Shown here: in pieces, positions 9,044 through 18,228 of the stretch | How the letters are laid out: each line of letters begins with the position of its first letter | Position numbering within the stretch: position 1 is the first letter of the stretch | Assembly (NCBI GenBank): GCA_958428295.1 | Contig: CAUAFL010000005.1 | Coordinates: 26,607 to 90,606, forward strand | DNA length: 64,000 nt | Source: an uncultured Bacillota bacterium | Lineage (GTDB): Bacteria > Bacillota_I > Bacilli_A > RF39 > UBA660 | Direction of reading: 5' to 3' | Translations under genes and position numbers: made by a program | Notes under the pieces: model-generated | Databases searched by the model: none | Told to the model about the DNA's origin: nothing | The model's input: the letters and a program-made list of their open reading frames with translations, nothing else

Positions 9044-9078
9044 CAAAAAAGAACAATCTTTTTAATTAAAATTGTTCT
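9044..9078 (-). terminator. Terminator of the 764-residue gene
   Basis: Stem AGAACAAT / ATTGTTCT (9050-9057 with 9071-9078) followed on the minus strand by TTTTTTG. It lies 6 nt after the stop codon at 9085. Confidence 0.75.
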
Positions 9079-9084
9079 TCCTGG

Positions 9085-11379
9085 TTATTTTGTTTTGGTA
9101 ACTGTTTCTTGTTCTGTTGGTACTTCTTCCACTGATAAGGTACCATTATTTGGATTGTAAACGATATTAGCATCTGCATTATCTAGCGCATCTACAATCG
9201 CCTTAGCTGCTGCTTCAACAGAGGCTTGTTTGGCCTGTTGTGTAGGTACTTCTTCTACGGAAACAGCTTCCGTACTAGGCGTTACTGATGGTGTTTGTTT
9301 ACTAACTGGTTCTTCATATTCTTCCACTTTCCCAGTATCTACACTAGATTGTGTTGTATTTTCACCCATAGCATTAGGATCAGGAAGTGGATCGGCAGAA
9401 ACATTACTATTATCCGTTGTTACATCTGTTACTGAATTGTTAATATTTCCCTCTTCATCCGTGTGACTTTCATCTACCTGATAATGATCTCCTGTACCAC
9501 TAACTTTGTCCCCAGCGTCATGTTTATCAGAAGTATCTTTGATTTCATTTTCTACTTTCTGATTATAATCATCTACTTTTTTATCAATTTCTTTTCCTTT
9601 TTCATCTTCAACAGCTTGTTGTTCTTTTTGTTTTTTATCAGCCTCTTTTTCGGCTTTTTCTTTGTTTTCTTGCGTTTTGTCTTTATATTTTTGATCTACC
9701 TTTTTTTCAGCTGCTTTTACTTCTTTTTTCCCTACTGCTTTGACAGCTGTATCTCGACTAACATTCTGCTTTGCTTTTTTAGTTCCTGTCTTTTCCGTTT
9801 TAGATTCTGACCATGTTTTTGTCTGTGTCGATGGACCAACCATCTGAACGCTATTTTTTGTTTCTCGCATCACCACACCCGTGGCTCCTATTTGTTTTTT
9901 AAATAGCTCGGTAACACTAATGTCACGGTCGTTTAATTCATAGTTCCCTTTTGCCTTTAAATCTTGTTTTATAGCTCTCATATAATTTGCATAACTTGGA
10001 TCACTCGTCGCCGTTTTTCCTAGCATTTGCATCATTTGAAGACGCGTTACAGCATCTTCAATATTTTGAGCAGCTAAATCACATAGCGCTTCATTATTTA
10101 ACGCCTCAATTTGGGCATCCGTAAAACTATATTTATCTCCATAATTTATTGTTTTCGTGTGCATTGCAGCAATGATTGGCAAGACAGCGGTATAAGAATC
10201 CTTGATCCCTAGATCTTCTATGGTTTGATGTTCAAAATTTCCTTTCGTAGCATCTAATTGAAAGTCTTTAATAGTAGTACTAACAAAGTTAGCAGCAATT
10301 TCTTTTTTAGCACTTTCATTGGTAGCAGTGTTGAAAGCAATGTTCATGTCTTCATACTTTTGGTACATAGCTTTTCCAGCATCACTATTAATCAGTAAAT
10401 CCACTCGGGTTGGACTAGTCTGGACTATTCCTGCTAACATTAATTGCAAGTAACCAGATTTATAATTTTCAATTAGTTGGCCTTTATCTAATTTTGTTTC
10501 ATCAAAAATTGCCGCCAATTCTTCATTTGTTAAGCTTTTACCATTATAAGCTAAGAAAGAAGCAGCTGCCTCTTCAGTTGACAGACACAATTTAGCACTT
10601 TTATCAGCATCTTTATGAGTGCTAGCAAATGGTCCATTAAATAGTCCCATAAAACTATTAAAATTAGACATAAATTTGGTTTTTACTTCATTTTTCGTAT
10701 TGTTTACTAAGGTAATATAAGAGGCTGTATTTTGATTAAACGTTTCTTGAACCGTTTTAGCAGGTGCTTGAACTGTTTTAGCAGGTGCTTGAACTGTTTT
10801 AGCAGGTGCTTGAACTGCTTTTGGTGCTGCTGCTTGGACATCCGATAGTAATATGTCGTTAGATTTAGTATTGTTTTTAAGCGTAACGGTATTCGTCATT
10901 GGTTTTTTATTCAAATGTAAGCCTGTAATACCAATCATCGTCGCTAGTCCCGCAACACCCGCAGCAAGACCTAACCGTTTTACTTTCCCTTGCAATTTAT
11001 TGTGAACCTGTTCACCAATGTTAGTGACCCATTGATTGATTGTTTTTCTAGCTTGTTTTACAGATCCAAAATATTTTTCAGAAAAATTATTAATACCATA
11101 ATTAGTATGTAATATTTTCTGCATAGAACGATTATCTAACTCTAAATTTAGATTTTTATCTGCAAGAACTTGTTTCGCCGTTTTATAGCCCCTTTGATTA
11201 GCAAATCTAGCAATGGCTAATTTAGCTTTTTCAGCATTTTCCTGATTGGCTTCAAATATTTCTACTAGGAAATTATCACCATCAAGTATACAGAAAAACT
11301 GTTTTCTTTCATAGGTGATAGGGTCAACTTTAGAAAATCTGTAAAGTCCTACTATATTTTGGGGAATTTGATTATTCAT
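9085..11379 (-). CDS. Membrane-anchored protein with tandem repeats and charged coiled coil
   Basis: The 764-residue product is not recognised. Residues 1-140 look like a cytoplasmic domain (YRFSKVDPITYERKQFFCIL). A hydrophobic segment at about 143-163 (LAAGVAGLATMIGITGLHL) can span the membrane. Then come three exact APAKTVQ repeats (about 190-212), a helical domain (about 215-470), a very charged Lys/Glu coiled coil (about 520-610), and an acidic Ser/Thr/Val-rich tail with a repeated SVEEVPT motif. This layout suggests a protein inserted in the membrane with a long outer stalk, or the reverse orientation. It is followed by a terminator and preceded 13 nt upstream by another membrane-anchored protein gene, so the pair is probably one operon. 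Confidence 0.75.
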   Translation of the reverse strand: MNNQIPQNIVGLYRFSKVDPITYERKQFFCILDGDNFLVEIFEANQENAEKAKLAIARFANQRGYKTAKQVLADKNLNLELDNRSMQKILHTNYGINNFSEKYFGSVKQARKTINQWVTNIGEQVHNKLQGKVKRLGLAAGVAGLATMIGITGLHLNKKPMTNTVTLKNNTKSNDILLSDVQAAAPKAVQAPAKTVQAPAKTVQAPAKTVQETFNQNTASYITLVNNTKNEVKTKFMSNFNSFMGLFNGPFASTHKDADKSAKLCLSTEEAAASFLAYNGKSLTNEELAAIFDETKLDKGQLIENYKSGYLQLMLAGIVQTSPTRVDLLINSDAGKAMYQKYEDMNIAFNTATNESAKKEIAANFVSTTIKDFQLDATKGNFEHQTIEDLGIKDSYTAVLPIIAAMHTKTINYGDKYSFTDAQIEALNNEALCDLAAQNIEDAVTRLQMMQMLGKTATSDPSYANYMRAIKQDLKAKGNYELNDRDISVTELFKKQIGATGVVMRETKNSVQMVGPSTQTKTWSESKTEKTGTKKAKQNVSRDTAVKAVGKKEVKAAEKKVDQKYKDKTQENKEKAEKEADKKQKEQQAVEDEKGKEIDKKVDDYNQKVENEIKDTSDKHDAGDKVSGTGDHYQVDESHTDEEGNINNSVTDVTTDNSNVSADPLPDPNAMGENTTQSSVDTGKVEEYEEPVSKQTPSVTPSTEAVSVEEVPTQQAKQASVEAAAKAIVDALDNADANIVYNPNNGTLSVEEVPTEQETVTKTK
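10754..10816. repeat. Three perfect tandem copies of a 21-bp unit
   Basis: Units at 10754-10774, 10775-10795 and 10796-10816 are identical and encode APAKTVQ (in rotation) in the 764-residue protein. A degenerate copy follows. Because the unit is a multiple of three, copy number can change without shifting the frame. Confidence 0.9.
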
Positions 11380-11392
11380 TATGATGCCTCCT

Positions 11393-12805
11393 TTATTTTA
11401 CTTTCGTATTTCCAGTATAATGATAACCAGCTTTTAATAAAGAGGTATCATTATAAGTACTCCACTTAACATCAGTACTACCTTTATCGATAACAGTTCT
11501 CGTTTTTTCACTGTAATAATGAACAGTTCCATAGAGTGGTTCCTTGCGATAAGCTATATCATAAGTCGTAATAGTTCGATAAACAGGAATAGTTTTTGTT
11601 GTTGTTTTGGCACAACTTACTTTAATTGAAGTGTTTACCTTTTTGGTGTCTTTGGTTGATGTAAGAGAAGTTGTACTTGGACTAGAACTTGCCGTGGTAT
11701 TTGTTAAACCACCATTTAAGGTATATTTTTTATAACGGAAAGTTGGTAGGGACGTACAAGTCGTACTACAATTACTAAAGTCTGCTCCCTCTAAGACATA
11801 TTTCGTCGTAGGTGTATCATTATAAGCTTGATTGGTTGTTCCTTGATAGGTCCAACTGGTCGTATAATCGGTTGTTGTGGTAGTATAATACGTTGTTTCA
11901 TCAATGCGCACATAATTGTACTCACTACAAGCGACTTCTTGATAGGAAGACATTTGTCGTACTTCATTACGAGAAGTTTTATAAGCTTTATCATAGGTAC
12001 CAATTTGTTCTTTTCTAGAATATAATTGAACTTTCTTGACACAATTTGGATCACTATCGTTACAATTTAAAGATTGAATATTATTATTATTTGGTTGCCA
12101 AGGACTCCATTTTGTCCATTCAGAGTATTTTGCACCTGTTGTTTTAGAATATTCATATAGTAAATTTTTATCATCAGGAGGATCGGGAATCACAGGATCA
12201 GGATCTTCTGGTGTTGGTGTAGGCGTTGGCGTATCAGGAGGAGTAGAACCGCCACCATTTCCCCCATTATTGTTATTTCCAGTAATATTAATCACTTTTG
12301 TTGGGGTTGATTCTTTATAAGCAATGGTAGGTGCTTCTTTTTCACAGACGCCGCTCTCACAATAATTATAACAACCAAGATGCACTAAAATGTAATCCTC
12401 TTGATCAGAACACTTGAGATTTACTTTTAATAAATACTCATTTTCTTCTTTGGTAATCTTTACATAACTATCATCCACATCACAAGCTTTGCCATTTTTA
12501 TCGACAAAGGGAATGACTAAATTATTCGCAATCATTTCTCGTAAGGTCATCTTTTTAGATTCCCCTAACTCACTAGGCAAACGTTCCGTAGTGTAATAGC
12601 TGATCGCTGCTTCTTTCATTTTTTCTAAGTTATCACCAAATATTTGACTAGTTAACGGTGAAATATCTGTAACATTACTCGTTGATGGAGCAATAAATTT
12701 TGGTAATAACCAAACTAATAAAAAGACAAAAATAATCACTAAAATAATCTTTAATAAAAAGTCGCGAAATGGAAATTGTCTTTTTTCATATTCTTCGGTA
12801 TACAT
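11393..12805 (-). CDS. Single-pass membrane protein with Cys- and Thr-rich outer domain
   Basis: The 470-residue product has a short positively charged N-terminus, one membrane segment at about 15-37 (LLKIILVIIFVFLLVWLLP), a folded region at about 40-155 containing several Cys (GCYNYCESGVCEKE), a Pro/Thr/Asp-rich linker (about 180-210, PTPTPTPEDPDPV), and a Thr/Tyr/Ser-rich part with more Cys residues. It should be anchored with the bulk outside. The N-terminal layout (membrane helix followed by AAISYYTTERLP) is reminiscent of pilin-like proteins, but there is no prepilin cleavage site that I can see. Function unknown; surface role inferred. It is upstream of the 764-residue gene on the same strand. 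Confidence 0.75.
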   Translation of the reverse strand: MYTEEYEKRQFPFRDFLLKIILVIIFVFLLVWLLPKFIAPSTSNVTDISPLTSQIFGDNLEKMKEAAISYYTTERLPSELGESKKMTLREMIANNLVIPFVDKNGKACDVDDSYVKITKEENEYLLKVNLKCSDQEDYILVHLGCYNYCESGVCEKEAPTIAYKESTPTKVINITGNNNNGGNGGGSTPPDTPTPTPTPEDPDPVIPDPPDDKNLLYEYSKTTGAKYSEWTKWSPWQPNNNNIQSLNCNDSDPNCVKKVQLYSRKEQIGTYDKAYKTSRNEVRQMSSYQEVACSEYNYVRIDETTYYTTTTTDYTTSWTYQGTTNQAYNDTPTTKYVLEGADFSNCSTTCTSLPTFRYKKYTLNGGLTNTTASSSPSTTSLTSTKDTKKVNTSIKVSCAKTTTKTIPVYRTITTYDIAYRKEPLYGTVHYYSEKTRTVIDKGSTDVKWSTYNDTSLLKAGYHYTGNTKVK

Positions 12806-12864
12806 TACTGTACTCCCCCTTTTCTTTATTTGATTTCATATTATACCATTTTACCTTGGTTTTG

Positions 12865-13116
12865 TCAACGTTTTTGTAAAGTAACAAGGGTGCACCCTGG
12901 GTTCATAAAATCTAATTTATATTCTAACACAAGTTTTTCTTTTTTTAAATAGTCATGAATACTTTGCCTTAAAATTCCTTTGCCTATTCCATGAATAATG
13001 ATTACTTTTTCATATTTCAATTTAACAGCATCCACTAAAAAATCATGGACACTAATGCAGGCAATTTCCCGATCCATTCCATGAAGATCAATACTTGGAA
13101 AAGCCTGATTAAACAT
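12865..13116 (-). CDS. Small Smr-domain protein
   Basis: The 83 residues form a stand-alone Smr domain, as found at the C-terminus of MutS2, a nuclease-type fold acting on DNA or RNA. Both signature motifs are visible: IDLHGMDRE near the start and IIHGIGKGIL in the middle. It overlaps the 3' end of the PfkB kinase gene by 8 nt and is co-transcribed with it. Not MutS2, because there is no ATPase part. The exact substrate is not known. Confidence 0.85.
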   Translation of the reverse strand: MFNQAFPSIDLHGMDREIACISVHDFLVDAVKLKYEKVIIIHGIGKGILRQSIHDYLKKEKLVLEYKLDFMNPGCTLVTLQKR

Positions 13117-14008
13117 GATTATTTTGTTCCGTTTCTAGAACCACCTCTAATAAAGGCATCGAAAAACGACCGCCAATTTGTAAAGTAGATAAAGCGCCTG
13201 CAATATTGGCATAACGACAAGTCTGCTCTAGATTATAACCATGAGCAATAAAGTAAGTAAAAGCACCATGAAAAATATCACCAGCACCAGTGGTATCTAC
13301 GGCCTCTACTTTTAAGGTTGGAATTAATTGATAAGTAGCATCAATTTTTGTAAAACAGCCTTGATCTTCTAACGTAATTACCACCGTATTATGGTAGGTG
13401 TTTGTTAATTGTTGATGAACTTTAATCAGTGTTTCCATCGTCATATCTAATGTGATTCCCGTTACCTCTTCAGCAAAATTTTTTGAGCAAACCAAGTAAT
13501 CTACTAGTGGGCAAAGGGCTAGCGTGGAAGCTTTGGCGCTACCAGCATCAATAATTTTAATTGCTTGGGGATTGCGTTGGAATACCTTACGACTCATTTC
13601 TTCTTCTTCCCCATCTGCTAAGATTACTTCATAAGTTTCATAATTTTCTTTGGTAACCTTTTTTTTATGTTCCTCTTGGGCAGTTAAAATCGTTCTAGAG
13701 CCATTCTTAGTATTTGCCATAATAAAACTTAACATCGTTTTACTATCCTCTTTCATTTCTAGATAAGTAGTATCCACACCTATTAAGTCTAACTCTTTTT
13801 TAATGACTTTACCATAAAAATCAGTGCCCACTAATCCTTGAAAGCTAACTGTTTCCTTCCAATACGCTAATAGAAAGGCCGCATTGCTAGCAGGACCTCC
13901 CCCACAATCAATGTGATTGGTTAATCTTGTTTTGGTATTTTCTTTAGGAAAGCCTTCTATTGGGAAAGTTATATCATAAGAGGCATGTCCAATTGCTAAT
14001 ATTTTCAT
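13109..14008 (-). CDS. PfkB-family carbohydrate kinase
   Basis: ATP-dependent sugar or nucleoside kinase of the ribokinase/PfkB family, 299 residues. Signature 1 is GGGPASNAAFLLAYW near residue 36; signature 2 is DTTGAGDIFHGAF near residue 237, with the catalytic Asp in GAGD. Typical ribokinase-fold length. The start at 14008 has a Shine-Dalgarno AAGGTGAG. Substrate cannot be decided: fructokinase, 2-keto-3-deoxygluconate kinase or a nucleoside kinase are all possible. The gene is followed by a coupled Smr-domain gene. Confidence 0.9.
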   Translation of the reverse strand: MKILAIGHASYDITFPIEGFPKENTKTRLTNHIDCGGGPASNAAFLLAYWKETVSFQGLVGTDFYGKVIKKELDLIGVDTTYLEMKEDSKTMLSFIMANTKNGSRTILTAQEEHKKKVTKENYETYEVILADGEEEEMSRKVFQRNPQAIKIIDAGSAKASTLALCPLVDYLVCSKNFAEEVTGITLDMTMETLIKVHQQLTNTYHNTVVITLEDQGCFTKIDATYQLIPTLKVEAVDTTGAGDIFHGAFTYFIAHGYNLEQTCRYANIAGALSTLQIGGRFSMPLLEVVLETEQNNHV

Positions 14009-14078
14009 TTTCTCACCTTTTTTTTAGTATAACATTTTTTTTAGAAATCCCTAGTATTTTCCTCTAAAAAGACAAGAT

Positions 14079-14114
14079 TTGACAGTTATTTTCATTAAAA
14101 AAGTATGATACAAT
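14079..14114 (+). promoter_or_regulatory. Promoter region for the gene at 14134
   Basis: TTGACA at 14079-14084 and overlapping -10 candidates TATGAT (14104-14109) and TACAAT (14109-14114, preceded by TGA). Spacing to the consensus -35 is longer than optimal, so the TGn-TACAAT element may be the main one. Confidence 0.45.
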
Positions 14115-14133
14115 GTTAGTGGTGATAGAAGTA

Positions 14134-14757
14134 ATGAAAAAACAAACTAATAAAGAAAAGAAAAACTATACTTGGAAACAAAAAACGGCTTATTTTGGAG
14201 GCATTCTTTTAATAGGAGTGATGGCTTACTTTTTAGGAAGTGGTATCACAAAAGCGATTATGAGACAGCAAAATAGCGAAAAAAATAAGCAACAATTTGA
14301 TTCCGCTCCTTACATTACCACTACGAAACCACTGTTATTTACTACTTTTTTAAAACAGTTTAACCAATATATACTAGAAAAAGAGTTACCAGCCTATCAA
14401 CTAAAGCAGGAACAATTCTTGGAAAAAGAGGGAGTTTTAGAAATACAGTTGAATGATATTACGTTTTCTTTTGTTGTCAAAGAGGAAGTTTTAGAGCTAT
14501 CCGCTATTCAGTATGCAAAGGAGACCACCATTAGTAAGCAATTAGCTTACGGACTAATGAAAGCCAATCAGGTAACGCTTACTGAAGAAACGATAGATCT
14601 ATTGTATCGTCGTGTCATTGAAACGATGGAACATACCGTTAACGAAAGCGAAAGTATTTCTGAATACTTTCAGTATCAAGGACTTGAAGTTAGTCTCTAT
14701 CATCGAAAAAAACCAACTGTTTTTTATCAATTTCGTATTGGCCGTCTTACCAAATAA
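14134..14757 (+). CDS. Uncharacterised single-pass membrane protein
   Basis: The 207-residue product has a Lys-rich N-terminus, one membrane segment at about 20-42 (AYFGGILLIGVMAYFLGSG), and an outer domain of mixed helix and strand without known motifs. An ATG at 14113 lies inside the -10 box, so the ATG at 14134, preceded by GGTGAT, is chosen. It is one of few plus-strand genes here and is convergent with efp; the efp terminator lies between the two stop codons. Function unknown. Confidence 0.7.
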   Translation: MKKQTNKEKKNYTWKQKTAYFGGILLIGVMAYFLGSGITKAIMRQQNSEKNKQQFDSAPYITTTKPLLFTTFLKQFNQYILEKELPAYQLKQEQFLEKEGVLEIQLNDITFSFVVKEEVLELSAIQYAKETTISKQLAYGLMKANQVTLTEETIDLLYRRVIETMEHTVNESESISEYFQYQGLEVSLYHRKKPTVFYQFRIGRLTK

Positions 14758-14776
14758 AAAAGAGCCCTTAGGCTCT
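14755..14776 (-). terminator. Terminator of efp
   Basis: Minus strand: AGAGCC TAAG GGCTCT followed by TTTTTTATTT. The efp stop codon lies inside the hairpin. Confidence 0.85.
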
Positions 14777-15325
14777 AGATACATATTTTCCATCTTTTGT
14801 ACTAATTAAGATCTCTTCATCTTGTTTTATAAATAATGGTACTTGTACTGTCATACCAGTTTCTACTTCTGCATCTTTCATCGCACCCGTAGAAGTATTT
14901 CCTTTCACAGCATCTTCGGTTTTTATCACTTTCATGATTACCTTATCTGGCAAATTCATTCCTAACATTTCCCCTTCGAAAAAGATAATTTCTACTTCGA
15001 GGTTCTCTTTTAAAAATTTGGCATCTTCACCAATGACACTTTTTACTAGTTCAATTTGTTCATAGTCTTGCATATTCATAAAATAATAAGTATCCCCCAT
15101 GCTATATAAGAATTGCATCGGTTTTTTAGAAATATGCGCAGTTTCTACTTTTATCCCCGCATTAAAGGTTTTTTCAACAATTGAGCCAGTTCGCAAATTC
15201 TTCATCTTGGCTTTGACGATGGCAGCACCTTTTCCTGGTTTTACATGTTGGCTATCTAAAATCATATAAATGCCACCTTCTAATTGGATGGTCATTCCGA
15301 CTTTAAAATCATTTGAGTTAACCAT
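14768..15325 (-). CDS. efp: Elongation factor P
   Basis: EF-P binds stalled ribosomes between P and E sites and promotes peptide bond formation at polyproline stretches. The 185-residue length and three beta-barrel domains are standard. The modified lysine loop is visible as KPGKGAA near residue 30; in Bacillus the lysine there carries an aminopentanol group, while no epmA-type modification gene is visible in this window. rpmG lies 31 nt upstream and is probably in the same transcript; a terminator overlaps the stop codon. Confidence 0.97.
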   Translation of the reverse strand: MVNSNDFKVGMTIQLEGGIYMILDSQHVKPGKGAAIVKAKMKNLRTGSIVEKTFNAGIKVETAHISKKPMQFLYSMGDTYYFMNMQDYEQIELVKSVIGEDAKFLKENLEVEIIFFEGEMLGMNLPDKVIMKVIKTEDAVKGNTSTGAMKDAEVETGMTVQVPLFIKQDEEILISTKDGKYVSRA

Positions 15326-15356
15326 TTTCTACCACCTTTCTTTCTTATTTGTGAGT

Positions 15357-15521
15357 TTATTTTTTTTCTTTATGGGTTGTGTGTTTTCCGCACCTTGAAC
15401 AATATTTACTAATTTCAAGACGATTAGTTGTATTCTTTACATTCTTTTCCTCACGATAGTTTTCTTCTCCACAGACAGTACAAACTAATGTCTTTTTTTG
15501 TCTGTTTCCTACTTTTGCCAT
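15357..15521 (-). CDS. rpmG: 50S ribosomal protein L33, zinc-binding type
   Basis: A 54-residue gene. The product begins MAKVGNRQKKTLVCTVCG and contains a second CSRC pair followed by GKHTTHKE, the classical L33 ending. Two CxxC pairs mark the zinc-binding (C+) form. A strong Shine-Dalgarno GGAGGG precedes ATG 15521. It lies between tig and efp on the same strand. Many Bacillota carry a second zinc-free copy elsewhere; none is seen in this window. Confidence 0.95.
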   Translation of the reverse strand: MAKVGNRQKKTLVCTVCGEENYREEKNVKNTTNRLEISKYCSRCGKHTTHKEKK

Positions 15522-15557
15522 TGTTTTCCCTCCTTGTTTCTTTAACAGTATATCAGA

Positions 15558-15581
15558 AAATCCTTTATAGGTAAAGGATTT
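15558..15581 (-). terminator. Hairpin terminator at the end of tig
   Basis: A perfect 10-bp stem (AAATCCTTTA / TAAAGGATTT) with a 4-nt loop, overlapping the tig stop codon. The following T-run on the minus strand is short, so termination may be partial, letting some transcripts continue into rpmG-efp. Confidence 0.65.
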
Positions 15582-16851
15582 ACTTATTTAATTCTTTTAA
15601 ACGATCCATAGTTCTACGCATTTCTAAATCATACTGAACCATTTCTATGCCACCAAATTCTTTTAAGAAAGCTTCTTTTTCCATTTCATATTTAGCAGCC
15701 AAACGCTCTGCTTCTAAAGAGGCCTCTTCCTTTGTTACTTCAATTTTTTCAAGGTTCATAATTTCTTCTAGCATTAAGCGATATAAAACATTATTATAGG
15801 CTTCTTTTTCCATTTGCTCACGTAAGGCTTTTTCATCTGTTTGAGTAAATTGATAGTATAAATCTAAAGAGATCCCTTGCATAGCCAATTGTTGTTCCGT
15901 TCTTTTCATTAGGCGATCAACTTCTTCTTCAACCATTTCTTCAGGGATATCTACTTCTACATTTTTACCAATCTCTTCTAATAGTTGATCTAAATATTGA
16001 TTTTCTGCTTCTACTTCTTTATGAGCCTTTAGGTTCTCTTTAATTTCTTTTTTAAGGCTAGCTTCGTCAGTAACACCTTCCATTCCAAGATCTTCAAAGA
16101 AATCAGCATCTAGTTCTCTTTGTTGCTTTTCTTTCACTTCGTTTACTTTTACTTTGAAAACAACTGGTTTACCAGCAAGATCTTGTTGTGGATAATCTAA
16201 AGGAAATGTGACATTGATTTCTTTTTCTTCCCCACTCTTCATTCCGATTACCTGTTCTTCAAAACCCGGAATAAAGGTGTTGCTACCAATTTCTAGAGAA
16301 TAATTCTCGCCTTTGCCACCCTCAAAAGCCACACCATCATGAAAGCCTTCAAAATCAATAATGGCTACATCGCCATTTTCGACAGTGCCTTCTTTTGTCA
16401 CTAATTCTGTATATCGTTCCAATAAGTGACCAATTTCGTGTGTTACTTCTTCCTCTTCTACGACTACTTCTTGTGGTTGTAGACCTAAGTTTTGATAATT
16501 TTTGATTGTTAGTTCTGGTTTGGTAATAATTTTAAAACGGAAAGTAACACCATTATCATCAATGTTATCTAAATCCACACTTGGTTGTACTACTGGTAGT
16601 AGACCACTTTCTTCCATGGCTTTGCTATACGCATCTTGTAATACTAAATCGGTAGCTTCCATCAATAGTGATTCTTTCCCATATTTTTTTTCATAAATAT
16701 CTCTTGGACATTTTCCTTTGCGGAAACCTTTTACTTCTACGGTCTTCACTTTTTTTTGAAAAGCCTGGTCTAGCGCTTTCTCCCAAGGCGCACCTTCTAT
16801 TTTAATTTCTACCGTATGATAATTCTTTTTTTCTTTTGTATCTTTTGACAT
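15580..16851 (-). CDS. tig: Trigger factor, ribosome-associated chaperone
   Basis: Trigger factor binds the ribosome tunnel exit and assists folding of nascent chains; it also has peptidyl-prolyl isomerase activity. The 423-residue product has the ribosome-binding signature GFRKGKCP (about 42-49), an FKBP-type PPIase domain (about 150-240, GDVAIIDFEGFHDGVAFEGG) and a helical C-terminal domain. The ATG at 16866 contains the Shine-Dalgarno itself (GGAGG), so the ATG at 16851 is the start. A strong sigma-A promoter precedes it. Confidence 0.96.
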   Translation of the reverse strand: MSKDTKEKKNYHTVEIKIEGAPWEKALDQAFQKKVKTVEVKGFRKGKCPRDIYEKKYGKESLLMEATDLVLQDAYSKAMEESGLLPVVQPSVDLDNIDDNGVTFRFKIITKPELTIKNYQNLGLQPQEVVVEEEEVTHEIGHLLERYTELVTKEGTVENGDVAIIDFEGFHDGVAFEGGKGENYSLEIGSNTFIPGFEEQVIGMKSGEEKEINVTFPLDYPQQDLAGKPVVFKVKVNEVKEKQQRELDADFFEDLGMEGVTDEASLKKEIKENLKAHKEVEAENQYLDQLLEEIGKNVEVDIPEEMVEEEVDRLMKRTEQQLAMQGISLDLYYQFTQTDEKALREQMEKEAYNNVLYRLMLEEIMNLEKIEVTKEEASLEAERLAAKYEMEKEAFLKEFGGIEMVQYDLEMRRTMDRLKELNK

Positions 16852-16873
16852 CTCTAATTCCTCCAATATGCAT

Positions 16874-16902
16874 ATTATATCTTATTTACTTTCACATTTC
16901 AA
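16874..16902 (-). promoter_or_regulatory. Sigma-A promoter of tig
   Basis: Minus strand: TTGAAA, 17-bp spacer, TATAAT. One of the best consensus promoters in the window, about 22 nt upstream of ATG 16851. Confidence 0.8.
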
Positions 16903-16928
16903 CCAAATTTTAGGAAATATTGCTGCGC

Positions 16929-18203
16929 TTAATCACCTTTTTGTAACTTAACTTCTAGATATTGTGTAAATATTTCGTTGCTAATTTCGCAATGACTTTT
17001 TAATAAAAAATTGCGACGGATGATTCCATTTACTAAATAGAGCCCATGACCATGACCAGTCCCCTTGGTAGTATAGCCTTTTTGACCTAGAAAAGATATA
17101 TTTAATGATTGCTGAAAAGTATTAGCAATTTGAAAAATTAAGTAATCATTTTGACAATATATATAAATACTGAGACTTTTTTTAGGGGCTTCTAAAGTAG
17201 CTTCTATGGCATTATCTAAAAAAACACCCAAAATTAAAGCAATCTCTCTATTTATTTCGGGAGAAAATTTTTTAAATAGACGAGCATTTATTTGGGGATC
17301 AATTTCTACAATTGTATAAATATCTTGGTGCTTAGAATTCATCAGTTTATTGTAGAAAAGACCCATAAGACTACTATTATTAAGAGGGGATAAGTTTTTT
17401 AATAGGGCGAGATTAGGTGTAGCAGTAGTGGTTAACAGTGTTTCAATAAACTTTGCTGCTTTACTATTTTTTGCTACCATTCCTTTGATGATAGCTAATA
17501 AGTTTTTCTGTTCATGGACTTGTATCTGTAATTCATCAAATAGTTGTTCCATATCTTTTAAATTTCGTAAAGCTTCATCATAGGCTTTTTTATAAGTATT
17601 CTGGGCGATCCACATCTTCAGCATATAAATAATAAAAATAAGCAGTAGCAAACTACTAAAAAGAAATAGATGGGGACTGGCGATTTGATATTGACTAATA
17701 AAAAGTGTACCGATTAGAAATATTAGTATTAACTTTATAAATAAACGAAAAAATTTACTGCTCTCTAATTTAGAAAGAAGAATATGCCAAATCTTTAGGA
17801 CAATAGGTAAATGAATTGTTAAAAAAAATAACAGTAAATAGAGAATATTGGCAAGATAGGATAAGGACCAAGAGACCTGTCCTAGTGTTGTTAGTAAATC
17901 TAGTATTATTGTCACAAATAAATCTAGGTTGATCGTTATAATGCTTACGAGTAGAAACGCTAATACTTCTTTTTTGGTATTTTCTTTGAAGTTTCTTTGA
18001 TGAAATATTAATAAGAGCAAAAGAAATAAAATAGTTAGGCGATAGGAAGAAGGTAAATAACTAGCACCGATCATCACTCCCAACCCTGTTATCATAAAAG
18101 ATACTTTGGTAATTGAAATAGGTGTATTTAATAGCATTGTCATAGCTTTCAGATATAATAGATAATTTAAACACGTGACAATGATCATAAACCATTGATT
18201 CAT
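16929..18203 (-). CDS. AgrC-like sensor histidine kinase
   Basis: Membrane sensor kinase of the AgrC/GHKL (HPK10) type. The N-terminal half (about 1-190) has six or so hydrophobic segments; then a linker with the phosphoacceptor region HEQKNLLAII (about 227-236); then the ATP-binding domain with N-box FLDNAIEA and G-box GHGHGLYLV near the C-terminus. Such kinases usually sense peptides and signal to LytTR-type regulators. Here the partner gene 25 nt upstream codes for an atypical regulator without an obvious LytTR domain, and I see no agrB or agrD-like gene beside it. Good Shine-Dalgarno GGGAGGA before ATG 18203. Confidence 0.85.
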   Translation of the reverse strand: MNQWFMIIVTCLNYLLYLKAMTMLLNTPISITKVSFMITGLGVMIGASYLPSSYRLTILFLLLLLIFHQRNFKENTKKEVLAFLLVSIITINLDLFVTIILDLLTTLGQVSWSLSYLANILYLLLFFLTIHLPIVLKIWHILLSKLESSKFFRLFIKLILIFLIGTLFISQYQIASPHLFLFSSLLLLIFIIYMLKMWIAQNTYKKAYDEALRNLKDMEQLFDELQIQVHEQKNLLAIIKGMVAKNSKAAKFIETLLTTTATPNLALLKNLSPLNNSSLMGLFYNKLMNSKHQDIYTIVEIDPQINARLFKKFSPEINREIALILGVFLDNAIEATLEAPKKSLSIYIYCQNDYLIFQIANTFQQSLNISFLGQKGYTTKGTGHGHGLYLVNGIIRRNFLLKSHCEISNEIFTQYLEVKLQKGD

Positions 18204-18228
18204 AGAACTTCCTCCCCCTTTCTGCTAC

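Noticed and set aside
9463..9810. Plus-strand ORF of 115 residues, almost all Phe/Ile/Ser
   Set aside because: It is the antisense of the Lys/Glu-rich coiled coil of the 764-residue gene and has no ribosome site.
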